The notes beneath the pieces are model-generated. The model was not told where the DNA came from and searched no databases. It saw only the letters and a list, made by a program, of their open reading frames with translations. 64,000 nt of DNA, taken from positions 2,184,245 to 2,248,244 of the forward strand of contig KN832873.1 in NCBI GenBank assembly GCA_000827325.1, read 5' to 3'. Shown one piece after another: positions 22,198 through 33,470 of the stretch. Every line of letters begins with the position of its first letter. The first letter of the stretch is position 1. This DNA is from Oidiodendron maius Zn (taxonomy: Eukaryota; Ascomycota; Leotiomycetes; Myxotrichaceae). Both the position numbers and the translations under genes were made by a program.

Positions 22198-24065
22198 CTT
22201 CGCAGGTAAGCGATGGCTGAAAGCTTAACGAGTGGATATCGGTGGGCGTTCCTCAGAAGGCGGGTTCAGTCTCCAGCGTTTAGAGGCTAGGTTGAAGTTG
22301 AAGCTTCTGGATCGCCTGTAGGTGACGACGTTCGTTTTCGATTTTTAGGCCTAGTATTTCAGGCCACAATTTTTTAGAACCTTGGCAACGTCAACCTCCT
22401 CCAAATATCAACTTCGACTTCGAATTGCGCGCTGTTCTTCTGCAATTGGCTAAGTTATTGGCGGTGATCGGATACAGCGGATTGTAACCCCCACTGACCG
22501 AGTTAAGTCTGCTGAAACACCTCGACAATTCATGAGACACCCGACACCCCTTGACTTTCACCTGTTCGCTTTCTGCTATGACAGTTTCAGTGAACATTAA
22601 ACATTGAACCATCCGGAGTCGATCCCGCTCTATCTATTTCGACTTCTTATCTATCATCGAGATCAGATTTAAAGTATCACTGATGTATCAGGTCAACGTC
22701 AAATATGATCTGCAACACATCCAGGAGCACGCACTGCACTAGTTCGCAAGGGGGCCTTCATTGGTGTCTTTCTCATACACCAATCTGGATTTCTAGTCAT
22801 GATTTAGACTTTCTAATCTTCAAACGGCTGTGATAGGGCTCGTACTTTTCATGACGAGCGCGTGGCCCGTACCCTCAGGAGTTGGGCTGTCTGCCCCCAG
22901 TGCTCAGACCTCCAGAGAATCTCGTATTGGCATAAGAGTCTATATATCAGCCATTATGGAGCCTGGTACTTCCGGGACATGCTCAAATGCTAATGGAATG
23001 TTTATTAATTGTTGGCCTCGGAAATGATGTCTCTACCATCTCACAGCTGCAACTCTTATCAAAGACAAGCTTTGTTTCTTTTCGGTCCCTTGGCATGTTG
23101 GTAAACAGTTACATTCTGAATGACGACTTTCCATTATTTGCCACATGCTTGAGGTACACAGCCCAGTGATCCGTGCGCGGGTTTCTTGTGTTTCAGGAGT
23201 ATCCAAAGATTAATTCTCGGCAGGGTCCTCTCGCGATTTACTCTAGGGTAGTGAAACAAGCTTTTTAGATACTCTCTACCCCTGGTGATGTTCACCTTAT
23301 TGTACACAGGCCGTAGTCCCACGTATCGATTGTCGTCTAGACCACAGGGTAGAAATCGATCAGAACCTTTAGAGAAGCTATAAATAATTTCCAGGCGGGT
23401 ACTCGAAATAGAACTCGAGATAGCCAGGCGGTAATCCTCGGTACCTGCTACGTGCTGCGCCTTTCGCTTCGGCCCCTGTGCAAATCTTCAGCAAACTTAT
23501 GAACACAAACCAATGGGCCAACAGCAGGTCCGTGATATGGAAACTTTACGAGCGCCAAGCCCTTGTATGTCATCCACCGTAGCCCGTCTGCGAACTTTAA
23601 ATGTCGGGTTTGGGGGTACAGAAACACCTGCCGGCGCCTCGGTTTCATACAGCTTCTGTTACACACAACATGAGCAGCCAATGGATAAACGAACCTCTCT
23701 ACTTCGTATAGCTGGGGTCAATTCAATCCCTGAGTTACCGCCTAAGCAGGAGTGCAGAAACCATGGCCGTGCGTACTTCCTTTGTTTATCCAAACTCACC
23801 CAGTACTGCCTTCCGCCTGTTCCCGTACCTCTGTCCCGCAATCTATCGATCTCATTTCTTTCTTAAAGACACGAGTGATTCCCTTTTCCCCCCTCTCTTT
23901 CTTCCTTCATTTCGTCTCTATCCTGCGTCGCTCGCTTATCCTTGGTAAGAATTCTTCAAATATCTACCAACCTTCAACTTTCTTGCTAACTTAGCTTCAC
24001 AGTGTACTTCATCTCTACCTCACATTGACTTGCTTCGCAAGCCCTCCAATAAAACTAATCTCAAA
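22198..24065. other. Divergent intergenic region, V-ATPase f / SOD-like gene
   Basis: About 1.87 kb between divergent starts. The right end holds a pyrimidine-rich stretch (about 23880-23935), typical of fungal transcription start regions, followed by a probable 5' UTR intron. No coding gene is supported in the rest. Confidence 0.55.
23945..24002 (+). other. Probable 5' UTR intron of the SOD-like gene
   Basis: GTAAGA donor at 23945, TTGCTAAC branch-like element about 20 nt before the end, and TTCACAG acceptor ending at 24002, 63 nt before the ATG. The size (58 nt) matches coding introns in the window. Confidence 0.55.
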
Positions 24066-24917
24066 ATGCGTTTCATCAACTCTGCATTGCCTGCTGGAGC
24101 CATGCTTCTCACCCATGTGGCTGCACAGTCCAACACAGTCCCAGTCACTGGACTCCTTGGCAATGCAACCGTCGTTAATGGCAATCCCGTCGGCGTCACT
24201 TACGTTGCTGAACTTCCCTCCACAGAGTTCTTCAATCCTCAAGATCCCCGTGGCAATGTCAAGGGCAGCATCTCTGCTACCGCAGGCCCCAATGGCGTTG
24301 GTGTCACCTTCCAAGTCAGCTTCTCCAACCTACCTACCAGTGGTGGCCCATTCCGTATGTGTCCCTTCAATATCATAAAGTGACGACCTAACATGTCTTC
24401 TAGTCTATCACCTTCACGAGGCACCAGTGCCAAGTGATGGTAACTGCACTGGAACTCTAGCTCATATTGACCCGTATGAGCGCGGCGAGGTGAGTATCGT
24501 TCAATCTTACTCTCAAGACGCATCTAACATCGGCCTCAGGCACCTCCTTGCGACTCTTCTCTTCCCCAAACGTGCCAAGTAGGTGATCTGGCTGGCAAAT
24601 ATGGCGCCATTAGCTCCGATCCCTTCAAGGAGACCTACACAGATGAATTCACATCGACTCTTGTAGGTTCGAAAAGTTTCTTCCCGAACGGTTCTTTAAC
24701 GCTGCACTTCGCCAACAAGACCCGTCTCACTTGTGCAAACTTCACACTCGTTAAGACCACCAGCCCAGCTGGAGGCAATAATTCTTCGAATAGCACGAGC
24801 ACTAGCTCACCTGTGCCATCGACGCCAACCCCGTCAGCTGTCATCGGGGCTTCATCGCAGACCGTGGTCCCCGTTGTCTCTCTGTTGGTATTCCTCGTCG
24901 CGGGGCTAATGCTCTAG
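24066..24917 (+). CDS. GPI-anchored copper-only superoxide dismutase-like protein
   Basis: Secreted Cu-SOD-like cell-surface protein, comparable to Candida Sod4/5/6; the role would be superoxide removal at the wall. Exons 24066-24354, 24404-24489 and 24540-24917 give 250 aa, with introns of 49 and 50 nt. There is an N-terminal signal peptide (about 1-20). The four copper ligands are visible: H99 and H101 in YHLHEAP, H117 in TLAHIDP and H181 in LTLHFAN. C111 and C190 can form the conserved disulfide and R187 guides the substrate. The zinc-site ligands are not evident, as in copper-only SODs. A Ser/Asn/Thr-rich spacer and a hydrophobic C terminus (VVSLLVFLVAGLML) indicate GPI anchoring. An AATAAA lies at 25087-25092 in the 3' region. 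Catalysis is inferred, not shown. Confidence 0.88.
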
Positions 24918-26151
24918 GACCGGTGGGAGTAGCAAAAGTTCGAGGGATTTAAAGAATGGCGTTGATGGTTTCTCGGTGGCTTTACATCAAGGTTTTCATT
25001 GAAGGAACTTTAATAACTGTGTTTCTTTCTTCTACGCTAGTCACTAAATCGTAATACTAGAGATCCGGGCCTGCATATCAAAAGAAAATAAATCACGAGA
25101 CAGCCTTCCTATCTCGGATCAAGTTGACATGTGAATAACGGGCTTTCAAGTTGACGGAGCATGGTAGGTAAGAAACTGGCCGTCGAGAACAAAGTCGATA
25201 ATGTACGTCAAGTAACTTGACTCCACGCCAGGGTATGCGCCCAAAACACCTCCAGCACGAAACACATTCAGCCCCAGATGTACCGTGCACCTGGATTGGC
25301 TAGTAGACCTTCCGTACAGTGTTACTGCCCCGAGCCGCTTTTGCGCCACCCGGTGCCCGTTGGCCGTGCCCGGCAGGTACGGGGAAAGGGTACACGAGGC
25401 ATATCTAGGGAAATGCAGATAGGCACATTCTGCTGTATTCATATGATAATTGTTCGCCTGCACATCTGCCGTGATGTTGATCACCTAGGGCAATCGATAT
25501 GGCCTCTGTAGATCTCGAGTCCCACAGCACATAAATATGCCCAAATTGGAGCGCGGTCTTGGCTCAACGACAAGGATATGTAGCCCTGTGGTGATCCTCC
25601 TACAACCGATCTGAGATGCCCGCCTCTAGAACCCTTCAACTAACCCCAGGAGGTGAGGAGAAACCCCACGGGTGACAGCGGCGAGTCTGTTCTCTTGCGG
25701 GTCCATCTCCGGCGGTAGAACGGCCTGGCTCTCTTACGAAAGGGATGAGAGCCAGTCATTGGCCCTCGAAGTGGCGAAGATTGGAGGTTTCCACTGGCCG
25801 CGACGCAGGGGAAAAAAAACTCACAACGCCCATCCGGTCCAACGGTATAGACGGACTATCGCCCTGAGGATGTTGGGCCTCTCGGAGCAGTTGCCCTGGG
25901 CATGGGGGTGGATACCCTCACATACGGACTGCTTTAGGCCTCTTCACCCGGCCTCATCTTATGGGTTGGGACCCCTTTTTCAATCGAGACCGGAGGAGAG
26001 GCGGGCCTGGGAATCCCTCCACCCGTCTCCAGAAATCGTCGTCATGCTTTAAAGACCCCGAACCCCGCCACCCCTGACCTGATTATGGCTCTTCTTCGTG
26101 GGAGTTGCAAAGCTAAACGACCAAAAAGCACTTGTTCACGCCCTGAATAAG
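24918..26151. other. Intergenic between two plus-strand genes
   Basis: About 1.23 kb. A 126-codon open frame (25672-26052) has no recognisable domain and a Trp/Arg/Ser-rich composition like non-coding DNA. The promoter of the rhodopsin-domain gene should be at the right end. Confidence 0.5.
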
Positions 26152-27814
26152 ATGGCGGCGTATGATAGAGGGCCAGAGTGTGGTGAGTACTGAGCCTCTT
26201 TGAAGGGCTTTGCAGCTGTGGCTCCTTTAGATGCTGATTGATATTTTGTAGCGGCTATAATTGGGGTGCTTCTCGGGCTGGCGTGGCTGTTCTTCTCTCT
26301 GCGGATGTATGTCAAGCTCTTCTTGACAAAAGGGTTTGGGGTGGATGACGTTCTCCTTATTATTGCAATTGTGGGTTCTCACAGATAATTCCGCCGTCCT
26401 GCCTGCTTGATGTTTCCTGTCTAACGTGTGCGTAGATACTCTTTACGACGTATAATATATGTGGAGCGCTGGGAGTCAAATATGGCACTGGGAGACACCT
26501 AGTGGCTATTCCACTCCAGGATATCCCTAAAGCACTCCATTTTTGGTTCTTGTGCGAGTAAGAACCCAGAGACAGAACCTTGATCTATCTTCAGAGGGCA
26601 ATTGCTAACTACCGGTCGTCCAGGCTCTTCTACACCCTAACAACCGTCTTTATCCGTCTCTCCATTGCCGTATTCCTCATCAGGATATGCCTGAAGCCGA
26701 TCTACAAGTACATCATTTACGCAACCATGGCGATGGTCACGGGCTTCTCGATATTCTACTTCTTCCTCGTCCTGTTTCAGTGCTCTCCCGTTGACTTCTT
26801 TTGGAACCGTAAGGCGCCCTGATTAAGATCCCTCTCTTCCTGCCGAACTTGACTGTGTCTTATCCTTTTCCGTACTGCTTGAGTGTCACTAACGCAACTG
26901 TGATTTAGAATACAAAGGCGCGAAGGGGCATTGTATGAATCCACGAGTCATTCCTGACGCGAGTTACGCCCACTCCGTAGTATCCTTCACGGCAGACTGG
27001 GTCCTCGGACTCTTGCCCGTCGCCCTCATATGGAATCTCCAGATGAATCGACGCACCAAGATATCCCTAGCGGGCATTCTCGCTATCGGCCTTCTGTCAG
27101 TCTCGCTTGCCCCCTTTTCTGCCGCTGAATCAAATTAATTTGGGGTGACAGTGCCGGAGTGGCCGCAATGATACGTATCCCTTACATCAGGGTGCTCACT
27201 ATCACAGATGACTTCCTCTACGCAACCACGTAAGTCTCTCTCCTCCACCCCACCGCCTTTCTCCCGCCCGCCCAGACTAATCTCCGCCCAGCGACGTAGC
27301 AATCTGGTCCACCGTCGAGGCGGGTCTCGGCATCGTCGCCGCATCCGCATATACCCTGCGACCACTCTTCCGCTCCCTCTACTCCATGACCTCGCGCAGC
27401 ACCCACGGCTACGGCGACCACACAGCCAAAGGTACCATCACCGCTGGGGGTTACAAGAAGAATGCCTCTCGTGCCGGGGGAGACAGTCGCGCGCAGCAGG
27501 GATCACATATGGGCATTCCGCTGCATCAGAACACCTGGGTCGGGAATGCTCGTGCGGATGCAGATGGATATGCGAATAGGGGTAACGGCAGCACGCAAGG
27601 CGTAGCGAGCACGCGCAGCCCATTTGGGGATTCGAATGAAGATGTGACTCAGGAACAGCAGGGACAGCCCAGAGGGTCGGAGAGCGATGGATCCGGGTCT
27701 GGGATACAAGTGCATCGAACGTTTGAGGTGACGACCGAAGGAGAGGACGAGGAGTGGCCAGCGGAGCCGTGGAAGCGGGGGGAAGGCGCGGGGTCGAACG
27801 TGTCAATTGTTTGA
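26152..27814 (+). CDS. Rhodopsin-domain integral membrane protein (PTH11-like)
   Basis: Fungal seven-helix membrane protein of the rhodopsin-domain (SAT4/PTH11-like) family; ligand and signalling partner are unknown. Seven exons: 26152-26182, 26252-26370, 26436-26557, 26624-26808, 26909-27095, 27152-27229, 27292-27814, total 414 aa with frame kept at all six junctions. The family pattern is clear: hydrophobic helices from VLLGLAWLFFSLRMYVK onward, DDVLLII, CELFYTLTTVFIRLSIAVFLLRI-like helix, FQCSPVDFFWN, CMNP, and the late AIWSTVEAGLGIVAASAYTLRPLFR. The last ~135 residues are a polar cytoplasmic tail rich in Gly/Ser/Gln/Glu, ending with the VHRTFEVTTE motif often seen in this family. The start exon encodes only 10 codons and is the least certain part. 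Confidence 0.88.
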
Positions 27815-28692
27815 GAAATACAAAAGTAAAGTATGTGTATATTCATGGGATTCCGTTCTTTTTGGCATTGGGGACTGGGTCGGAATAGGCAGTGGAAGGG
27901 AACTTTGGGACGGTGGGATGGATACCCTTTACAGTACATTTTGGTTTCTGGCGTAGACGGAGTGACATAGAAACGGTACAGTTTATCATCTATCGATCAA
28001 TCGATCGGGGGATTGATTGGCGATATGATAGTTCTATGATAATACTTATATAAAGCACATCATGCCTGCTTCATAAATACATGTATATGTATACTAACTT
28101 TTCCCGCACTGAGGGGCCATATTAAGACTGGGTTTGGCCTGATATTACTATAGGTATGGGAGATCGACGTAAGGTATCAGATTGACGAAGGATAAGACCG
28201 GCAGTTATGATACAAGGTAATCCCCGCACTTTATCACTTCATCCGTCATCTTCACCAATGCAAGATCAGAGATGACGCAAGATGTAGTAGTAAATGATTG
28301 TAAAGCTATTATAATAGTATAGCCAGAGTTGGGAAGAATCAGGTAAAGTAGCCAAGCAGAAAGTGGCGTGATTTTCTTCGCCAGATGGGGATATCAAGAA
28401 ACCAGCAAAACAAGAGTAAAAACAGGCAGTGCAGGCTCTGGCGCACGCACAAATTTCTAACCCACCCAACCAACCCCAGGTCTGGGACCCTCAGACCATC
28501 GGGTACAAAACGCCTTGAAGGAAAATCAGACCAGCCTCCCCTCTCCTTCCCCGGAGACCCACGTAGCCAGGTCGCAGAACAAACCTCCTCCGCACAGAAA
28601 AGGCTCAAAACCGGCAGGCAAGAAGACACACGCATAGCGAAAACCCCCTAGAGCCAAGTCGATAGAGAGGAAACCACTTCTCCCTGTCGCTA
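27815..28692. other. Convergent 3' region
   Basis: About 880 bp between convergent gene ends, containing the two 3' UTRs. AT-rich at 27960-28330 with small inverted motifs (ATCGATCAATCGATC). No gene seen. Confidence 0.55.
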
Positions 28693-29598
28693 CTACCTCC
28701 ACGTCCCATGAATCTTTCCCCTCCTCAATCTTCCCCGTCCCTTCAACCCGATCTCGCCCGCGCCCATAAGACTCTTCCACCTCCGGCCCACACTACCCCT
28801 ATCCTTGCCCAGACTGCGCGCGCAGTCCTGCCAATCGCTCTTGGTGAGCTTGAGCTTCTCTAATACCAGCTCGACGAGGATGCGGTCTTGTTCTGTCGAC
28901 CATTCTTCTTCGCCGCGCCCTTCTGCTCTGCCCTCACTCTGAGGCTCCGTCTGCTTCGCTTCGGGATTCGCTCCGTCTGCGGTTCCTGACGAGGACGCGA
29001 TTTCCGGCGCCGGCAGGAGCTGGGCGTCCGTCGCCGCCGTTGGAGGTGCGGGGGCGAGGGACTGGAAATCCGCGCGGTACAGACCGAGAGGGAGGACCTC
29101 CGGCGCCACACGCACTCTCTTGGGCGTGCTCGGCCGCGGCATGTCGTCTCCGGCTTCGTCGCCGTCTCCTGTCGGAGAGGCCACGTTCTCGCGACTTAGA
29201 TCGTCGGCCAGCGCGCGCCGGCGCTTATTGATCCCCCTCGGCGGCGCGGCGGGGATGCGTTTGGTGATCTTTCTCGGGGCCGGGGCGCTGCCTCCTGCGG
29301 CGCGCTGGCGCAGGCGCAGCTTGAAGGGCGAGGAGAGCGTCGCGACTTCGGCGTGGGTGGTGGGCGGTGACGGGAGCTGCGACGGCGGGGTGAGCATGGA
29401 CTGTAGGGCACGGCAGGTGGAGTAGAGGTTGGAGATGGCCGGGTGGGTCGAGGAGGAGGAGGAGGGTGGTGGTGAGAGCGGCGGGGAGGCGAAGAGGGCG
29501 GACTGGTAGCGGGTGAGGGTCTTGGGGGGGTGCGTCGCGGCGGCGGCGGCAGCAGCAGCAGAGGTGGTCTCGCAGGTGAAGGCGGAAGGGAGCAGCAT
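28693..29598 (-). CDS. Myb/SANT-like domain protein
   Basis: Single exon of 301 aa from the first in-frame ATG at 29598; the open frame extends further upstream only from a GTG. The N terminus has a poly-Ala run and Pro/Ser-rich disorder, followed by a basic patch (GINKRRR) that may be a nuclear signal. The only folded part is C-terminal, about residues 230-279, beginning EEEWSTEQDRILVELVLEKL and ending VGRRWKSLMG, with the spaced Trp residues of a Myb/SANT helix-turn-helix. A basic tail (GRGRLRRGK) ends the protein. Probably a nuclear DNA- or chromatin-binding protein; target unknown. The GC-rich coding sequence produces long spurious frames on both strands. Confidence 0.82.
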   Translation of the reverse strand: MLLPSAFTCETTSAAAAAAAATHPPKTLTRYQSALFASPPLSPPPSSSSSTHPAISNLYSTCRALQSMLTPPSQLPSPPTTHAEVATLSSPFKLRLRQRAAGGSAPAPRKITKRIPAAPPRGINKRRRALADDLSRENVASPTGDGDEAGDDMPRPSTPKRVRVAPEVLPLGLYRADFQSLAPAPPTAATDAQLLPAPEIASSSGTADGANPEAKQTEPQSEGRAEGRGEEEWSTEQDRILVELVLEKLKLTKSDWQDCARSLGKDRGSVGRRWKSLMGAGEIGLKGRGRLRRGKIHGTWR

Positions 29599-30898
29599 CG
29601 TGGCGACGATGGTCTGGAGAGTGGTTTGGGAGGGATGAGAGTGGTGGTGATGCTGGGCGTTGGGGATTGGGGGCAATGGGCTCTGTGTCGCCGCTGGATG
29701 AGCTGAAGGCACTAGGAGGAATGCGCCGGAGCGACTCGGAGGGTCGCAACGAGGCGATCAGAAGGCGAGGATAGATGGAGGGCGATCGCAGAGGGCAGAG
29801 GAATCGAGGGAGATGGGTAGAGAGCCCATGCGCGGTGGTGGTGAAGGCAGATGGCGGATGGTGGTTGAGCGGTGATGGGTAAGTTGGGAGGGAGGAGTGG
29901 AAAGACTTCTGACGTTCTGCAGGGCGGTCAGAAAAAGGTGGTGGTGCGAGGACGAGCGAAGGGGAGAGGGAGCGGGCCGGCGGCTGGGGGGGCGAGAGAG
30001 AGACACAAAGCTCCAACCCTCCTGGACCCCTTCAAAGACCGCGTGATGCTCACATCCTGGCAATCGATTCCAACAGCTTGTCCTCTTACGGATGGGGTGG
30101 TGGTCGTGCGTGACGGAAGGGGGGGCCTTTTCATGACATGGACATTGACGCTGTAGGAGTATCCAGTCATCCCTCTACAAATAGTCCGGGCATCAATCAA
30201 TTGCTGAGGGACTGATGGTTTTACATGCTCGACTCTACTGTCAGGGCGTCGTTATACCTCTCTCTCCCCCTCCCCCTCCCCCTTCCCCCCCTTCCCCTTC
30301 TCTGTCTTGATGCATTCTCTCTCTCTTCACCATATCTCTCTCCCTCCCCTTCCATCTCCATCCGCCTCTGTCCCCCTTCCCACGACGCACGGCCATCCCC
30401 CCATCATCATCTCCCTCCGCGCACAATCAGTTCTCCCGTTCTCCCGTACACCAGCCACTGCCAGTCTCCGAGCGAGTGGCCCTGTCCCCCGTGCTGACTG
30501 GTCCGATCTCATTTCCCACTCTACGCGGTACGCGCTCTCGGCCCCCTCAACCGCGTTTTTACGCGTCACCCACGATCAAGCGAGGCTGAACCGAACCCCC
30601 CCCCCTTCTCCCCTATTCCAGCAATTGCCTAGGCTCACCTTACATTGACTTCTCCGGCACGGCCTGTCATTCATGGGTAAGACACGAAACACGGCCATGT
30701 GGTGGACTGATTTGCCTTTGAATACGAATTAAGCATTCCCCATAAAATATCCTAGGTAAGTTGAGTACCCAGGGACCATGTCTCGGCGCGTGGCGCGTGG
30801 GCCTCCAGAGAGAAGCAGATATGCAACAGCCTCTCCATCTCCGTCGAAATACGAGCACATCCCCACCTCCCCCTTCCGTAACGGCCGTCCACCGCCCT
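29599..30898. other. Intergenic: Myb-gene promoter and methyltransferase 3' region
   Basis: About 1.3 kb. Contains a pure pyrimidine run of 47 nt (30257-30303) inside a wider C/T-rich zone to about 30420 and a C-run near 30596-30605. No gene is supported; the GC- and purine-rich segment next to the Myb start looks like a 5' leader. Confidence 0.6.
30257..30303 (+). repeat. Polypyrimidine (C/T) tract
   Basis: 47 consecutive C or T bases on the plus strand, so purine-only on the strand of the neighbouring Myb-like gene, about 660 bp upstream of its ATG. Such tracts occur in fungal promoters and can form triplexes; a function is inferred only. Confidence 0.75.
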
Positions 30899-32124
30899 TC
30901 AATGCTTCTTCTTGAACATCAGGATCACCGTTCCCGCGCCCAAGTCCACCGCCTCCACCCCAGGGCCCAGCGCCTCCCGTAGCCGCGCTCCGAACGCCGT
31001 CACCACATCCTCATCCGTCCCCACCAGTTCGGCGTGCGCCTCCCTCCAGCGCGTCACCATGCTGGCCGTGCCCAGCATCTTGAGGAACACGTCCACGGAC
31101 GTCATCCGCACGCCCCCGAAGAACGTCTTGCCATTGCTGAGCACGCCGTCGCGGTCCCACTCGCGTCGCACGAACTCGTCCTGGGGGAAGGCCTCGACCG
31201 GGTGCCCAATGGTCCAGGGCAGCGGGAGGTGGTCGTACATATCCCGTGACAGGCGGTTCGGGAGGAGTTCGTACGGCGCGAGGATCTCGCGCTCCAACTC
31301 CAGCAGGACGTGCATCACCTTGTCGGCGTGGGGCGTCGACGGATCTATCTCTCTCAATTTTAGCAGGGGAAGAAAGGGAGGAACTCAACCTGAGCGCGGT
31401 GGTGCACATACGGCAGTATCCTGAGGCTAGAGACGCATCAGCAGGTCAGATCAGATGCAGCAGACGTCGAGGTCAGTCCCCAAGTCAAGGTGAAACTCAC
31501 AGCACGTCCAGACCGCAACGGTGCCGCCGGGCTTGAGCACCCTCGCGGCCTCGGCCCAGAACTTGTCCATATCGAACCAATGTGCCTACGCGGGGGGAAG
31601 AATTACGGTATTAGTTTTCATCTCTGTTGGTTTGGTAGGTCTTCTGTCTATAAACTATCTATCTTTCCCAACCCATCCAACCCGCCAAAATCACATAAGA
31701 GGAGACGAAGAGAAGAGAAATCACCCACCGCCATAGCACTAATCAACAAATCCACCTCCCCATCCTGCACGGCGACCAGCTCCTCCGCCGCGCCCACCAC
31801 ATACCGAATCTCGCTGCCCGTCGCCGTCACTCCGCCCTGCTCTCGCGCGGCCGTGATCATCGCCTCGCCCGGGTCAACGCCCAGCGCGTGCTCGAACGAG
31901 CGCGCCATGTCGCGCGTGGCGTTGCCCGGCCCGCACCCCACGTCCAGCAGGAGGCCGAGCTGGCCCCCAGTGGAGGAGTGGTGCGAGAGCACGGCTGAGT
32001 ACAGGAGTTCCGGGTACGAGAGGCGCTGTGATGCGTAGACTTTGGCCTGCTCCGAGTTGTACGAGCGGAAGGTCGGGTCCGAGTGCTTACCGCTGGCTGT
32101 AGGGGAGGGAGAGTCAGTGGCCAT
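30899..32124 (-). CDS. SAM-dependent methyltransferase (Methyltransf_11-like)
   Basis: Class I SAM methyltransferase similar to fungal trans-aconitate/Crg1-type enzymes; substrate not determined. Four exons, 32124-31729, 31585-31501, 31426-31390 and 31352-30899, give 323 aa. The fold signature is clear: motif I LLLDVGCGPGNATRDMA, the acidic loop ALGVDPGEAM, motif DLLISAMAAHWFDMDKFW (joined across intron 1) and VLKPGGTVAVWTC. The C-terminal LAPYELLPNRLSRDMYDHLPLPW block is typical of the fungal group. The third intron would be only 37 nt, shorter than the others, so exon 3 is uncertain; the flanking exons are solid. A palindromic GTATATATAC at 32319-32328 lies ~200 bp upstream of the ATG. Confidence 0.85.
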
Positions 32125-33470
32125 GATTTTGGAGGGGAGATACAGTGCTGGTTCTGTAGGGTTAGAGTGAGAGGTTCTTGTGGGCGAGATGGAATTGATG
32201 GGTGAATGAATTATGAGGTTGAGATAAAGTTGTGCGTTTGCGTGGCTTGGCAAAGGGACGACAACAAAGTACCGTAAGACGGAAATAAGGAAAGGGGGAA
32301 CATCGGGTGGGCATACCGTATATATACTCCTTTTGTATGTGACTCACTTCAGATCGGAGTTATATCTCTCCCCGCATGCCCGATATACACGTAAGACTAC
32401 CCAAACGGGTGGCTGCAGTCGGTATATCTCCAAGCCGTCCCAGGAGGGGGTAATGGATGTATGAGACAAGAGGGGTCGTCAAATGCCCCTCATTCCTGCC
32501 CCCCAATCATGAGCTACAAATATCTCAACAACAATCTCAGGGCTCTGCATCACACCGCCGAATCCCAAACCCACAGCCCGGCGAAACTATGGGGATGAGG
32601 GGAGGAGAAGCAGGCCTAGCGCTCGTACCTGTTAGAATTATACCCTTCCCTTTAACGGAGACAATGTACTACTAGTACCATGCAAGGCAGTAGTACTCCT
32701 CCGAGATGGCCATAAGGGAAAGAAGCATTCTCAAATCACATCACACAACTTAAAATCCCTGCACTTCACACGACATCGGAGCAATCTGAAAAAAATCAAA
32801 CGCCTATCTCATTTGCTGTATACCAGGATAAACAAACTTCTCCCTTCCCGAGTCCAGGGATGGGGAAAAGGAGAACTGAGTCATACTATCTATAACGCCC
32901 CGTCGATGCAAAATGCCGTTCAACCGCGAGAGTTCGCAAGGTGGATTGCAAACCTCTAAATGCATCGCCCATTTTTTCCTCTCAATAATAATTCCACTTC
33001 CATGCTTCACGAGCTGTGATTACAATGCTGTATTGCCCGGGGGGGGGGGAGTAGAAAGGCCGTATTGAGGCCATTCTGATTCGTGAAAGGTGTATGCGGC
33101 TGTGTATCCATTGTTTAACCCATTCACTATAATTGTTCTTTCATGCCATTCGTATCCTTCATCCATGCATTATTCATCATCCGTCCATTGTTCATCCGCT
33201 CATTGTTTGTTCTCCCATGCGCTGCAGTTCCCATTCCAGTCACCACGTTAGACAAAAGAAAAGTAAGGAAAGCCAGTCAAAGCAAAGCAAAGCAAAGCAA
33301 AGCAAGGCAAAGAGTACACTGCAAAGTAAAGCGCCAAGCGCACAGTAGGAGAACCATAATGCTCCGTCTCCATCTCAAAGGCGCCCTAATGTTTTAAGTG
33401 AAACCTGGTTTGTTGCGTGTGAAGCTATCACTGAGCCACGATAGCAGGATCGGAAATCTCAGTCTCCAGT
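32125..33470. other. Intergenic: methyltransferase promoter and downstream repeats
   Basis: About 1.35 kb. Contains the TATA-like GTATATATAC (32319-32328), a G-run of 11 (33039-33049) and an AAAGC microsatellite (33277-33312). No gene seen. Confidence 0.6.
33277..33312. repeat. AAAGC microsatellite
   Basis: Six to seven 5-bp AAAGC units, the last ones imperfect, about 160 bp beyond the 3' end of the neighbouring reverse-strand gene. Confidence 0.8.

Noticed and set aside
25672-26052. 126-codon plus-strand ORF
   Set aside because: No domain, no clear start context, composition like non-coding DNA.
29225-30016. 263-codon reverse ORF overlapping the Myb-like gene
   Set aside because: Shadow of the GC-rich Myb-like gene and its leader in another frame; Pro/His/Ser/Arg composition with no motif.
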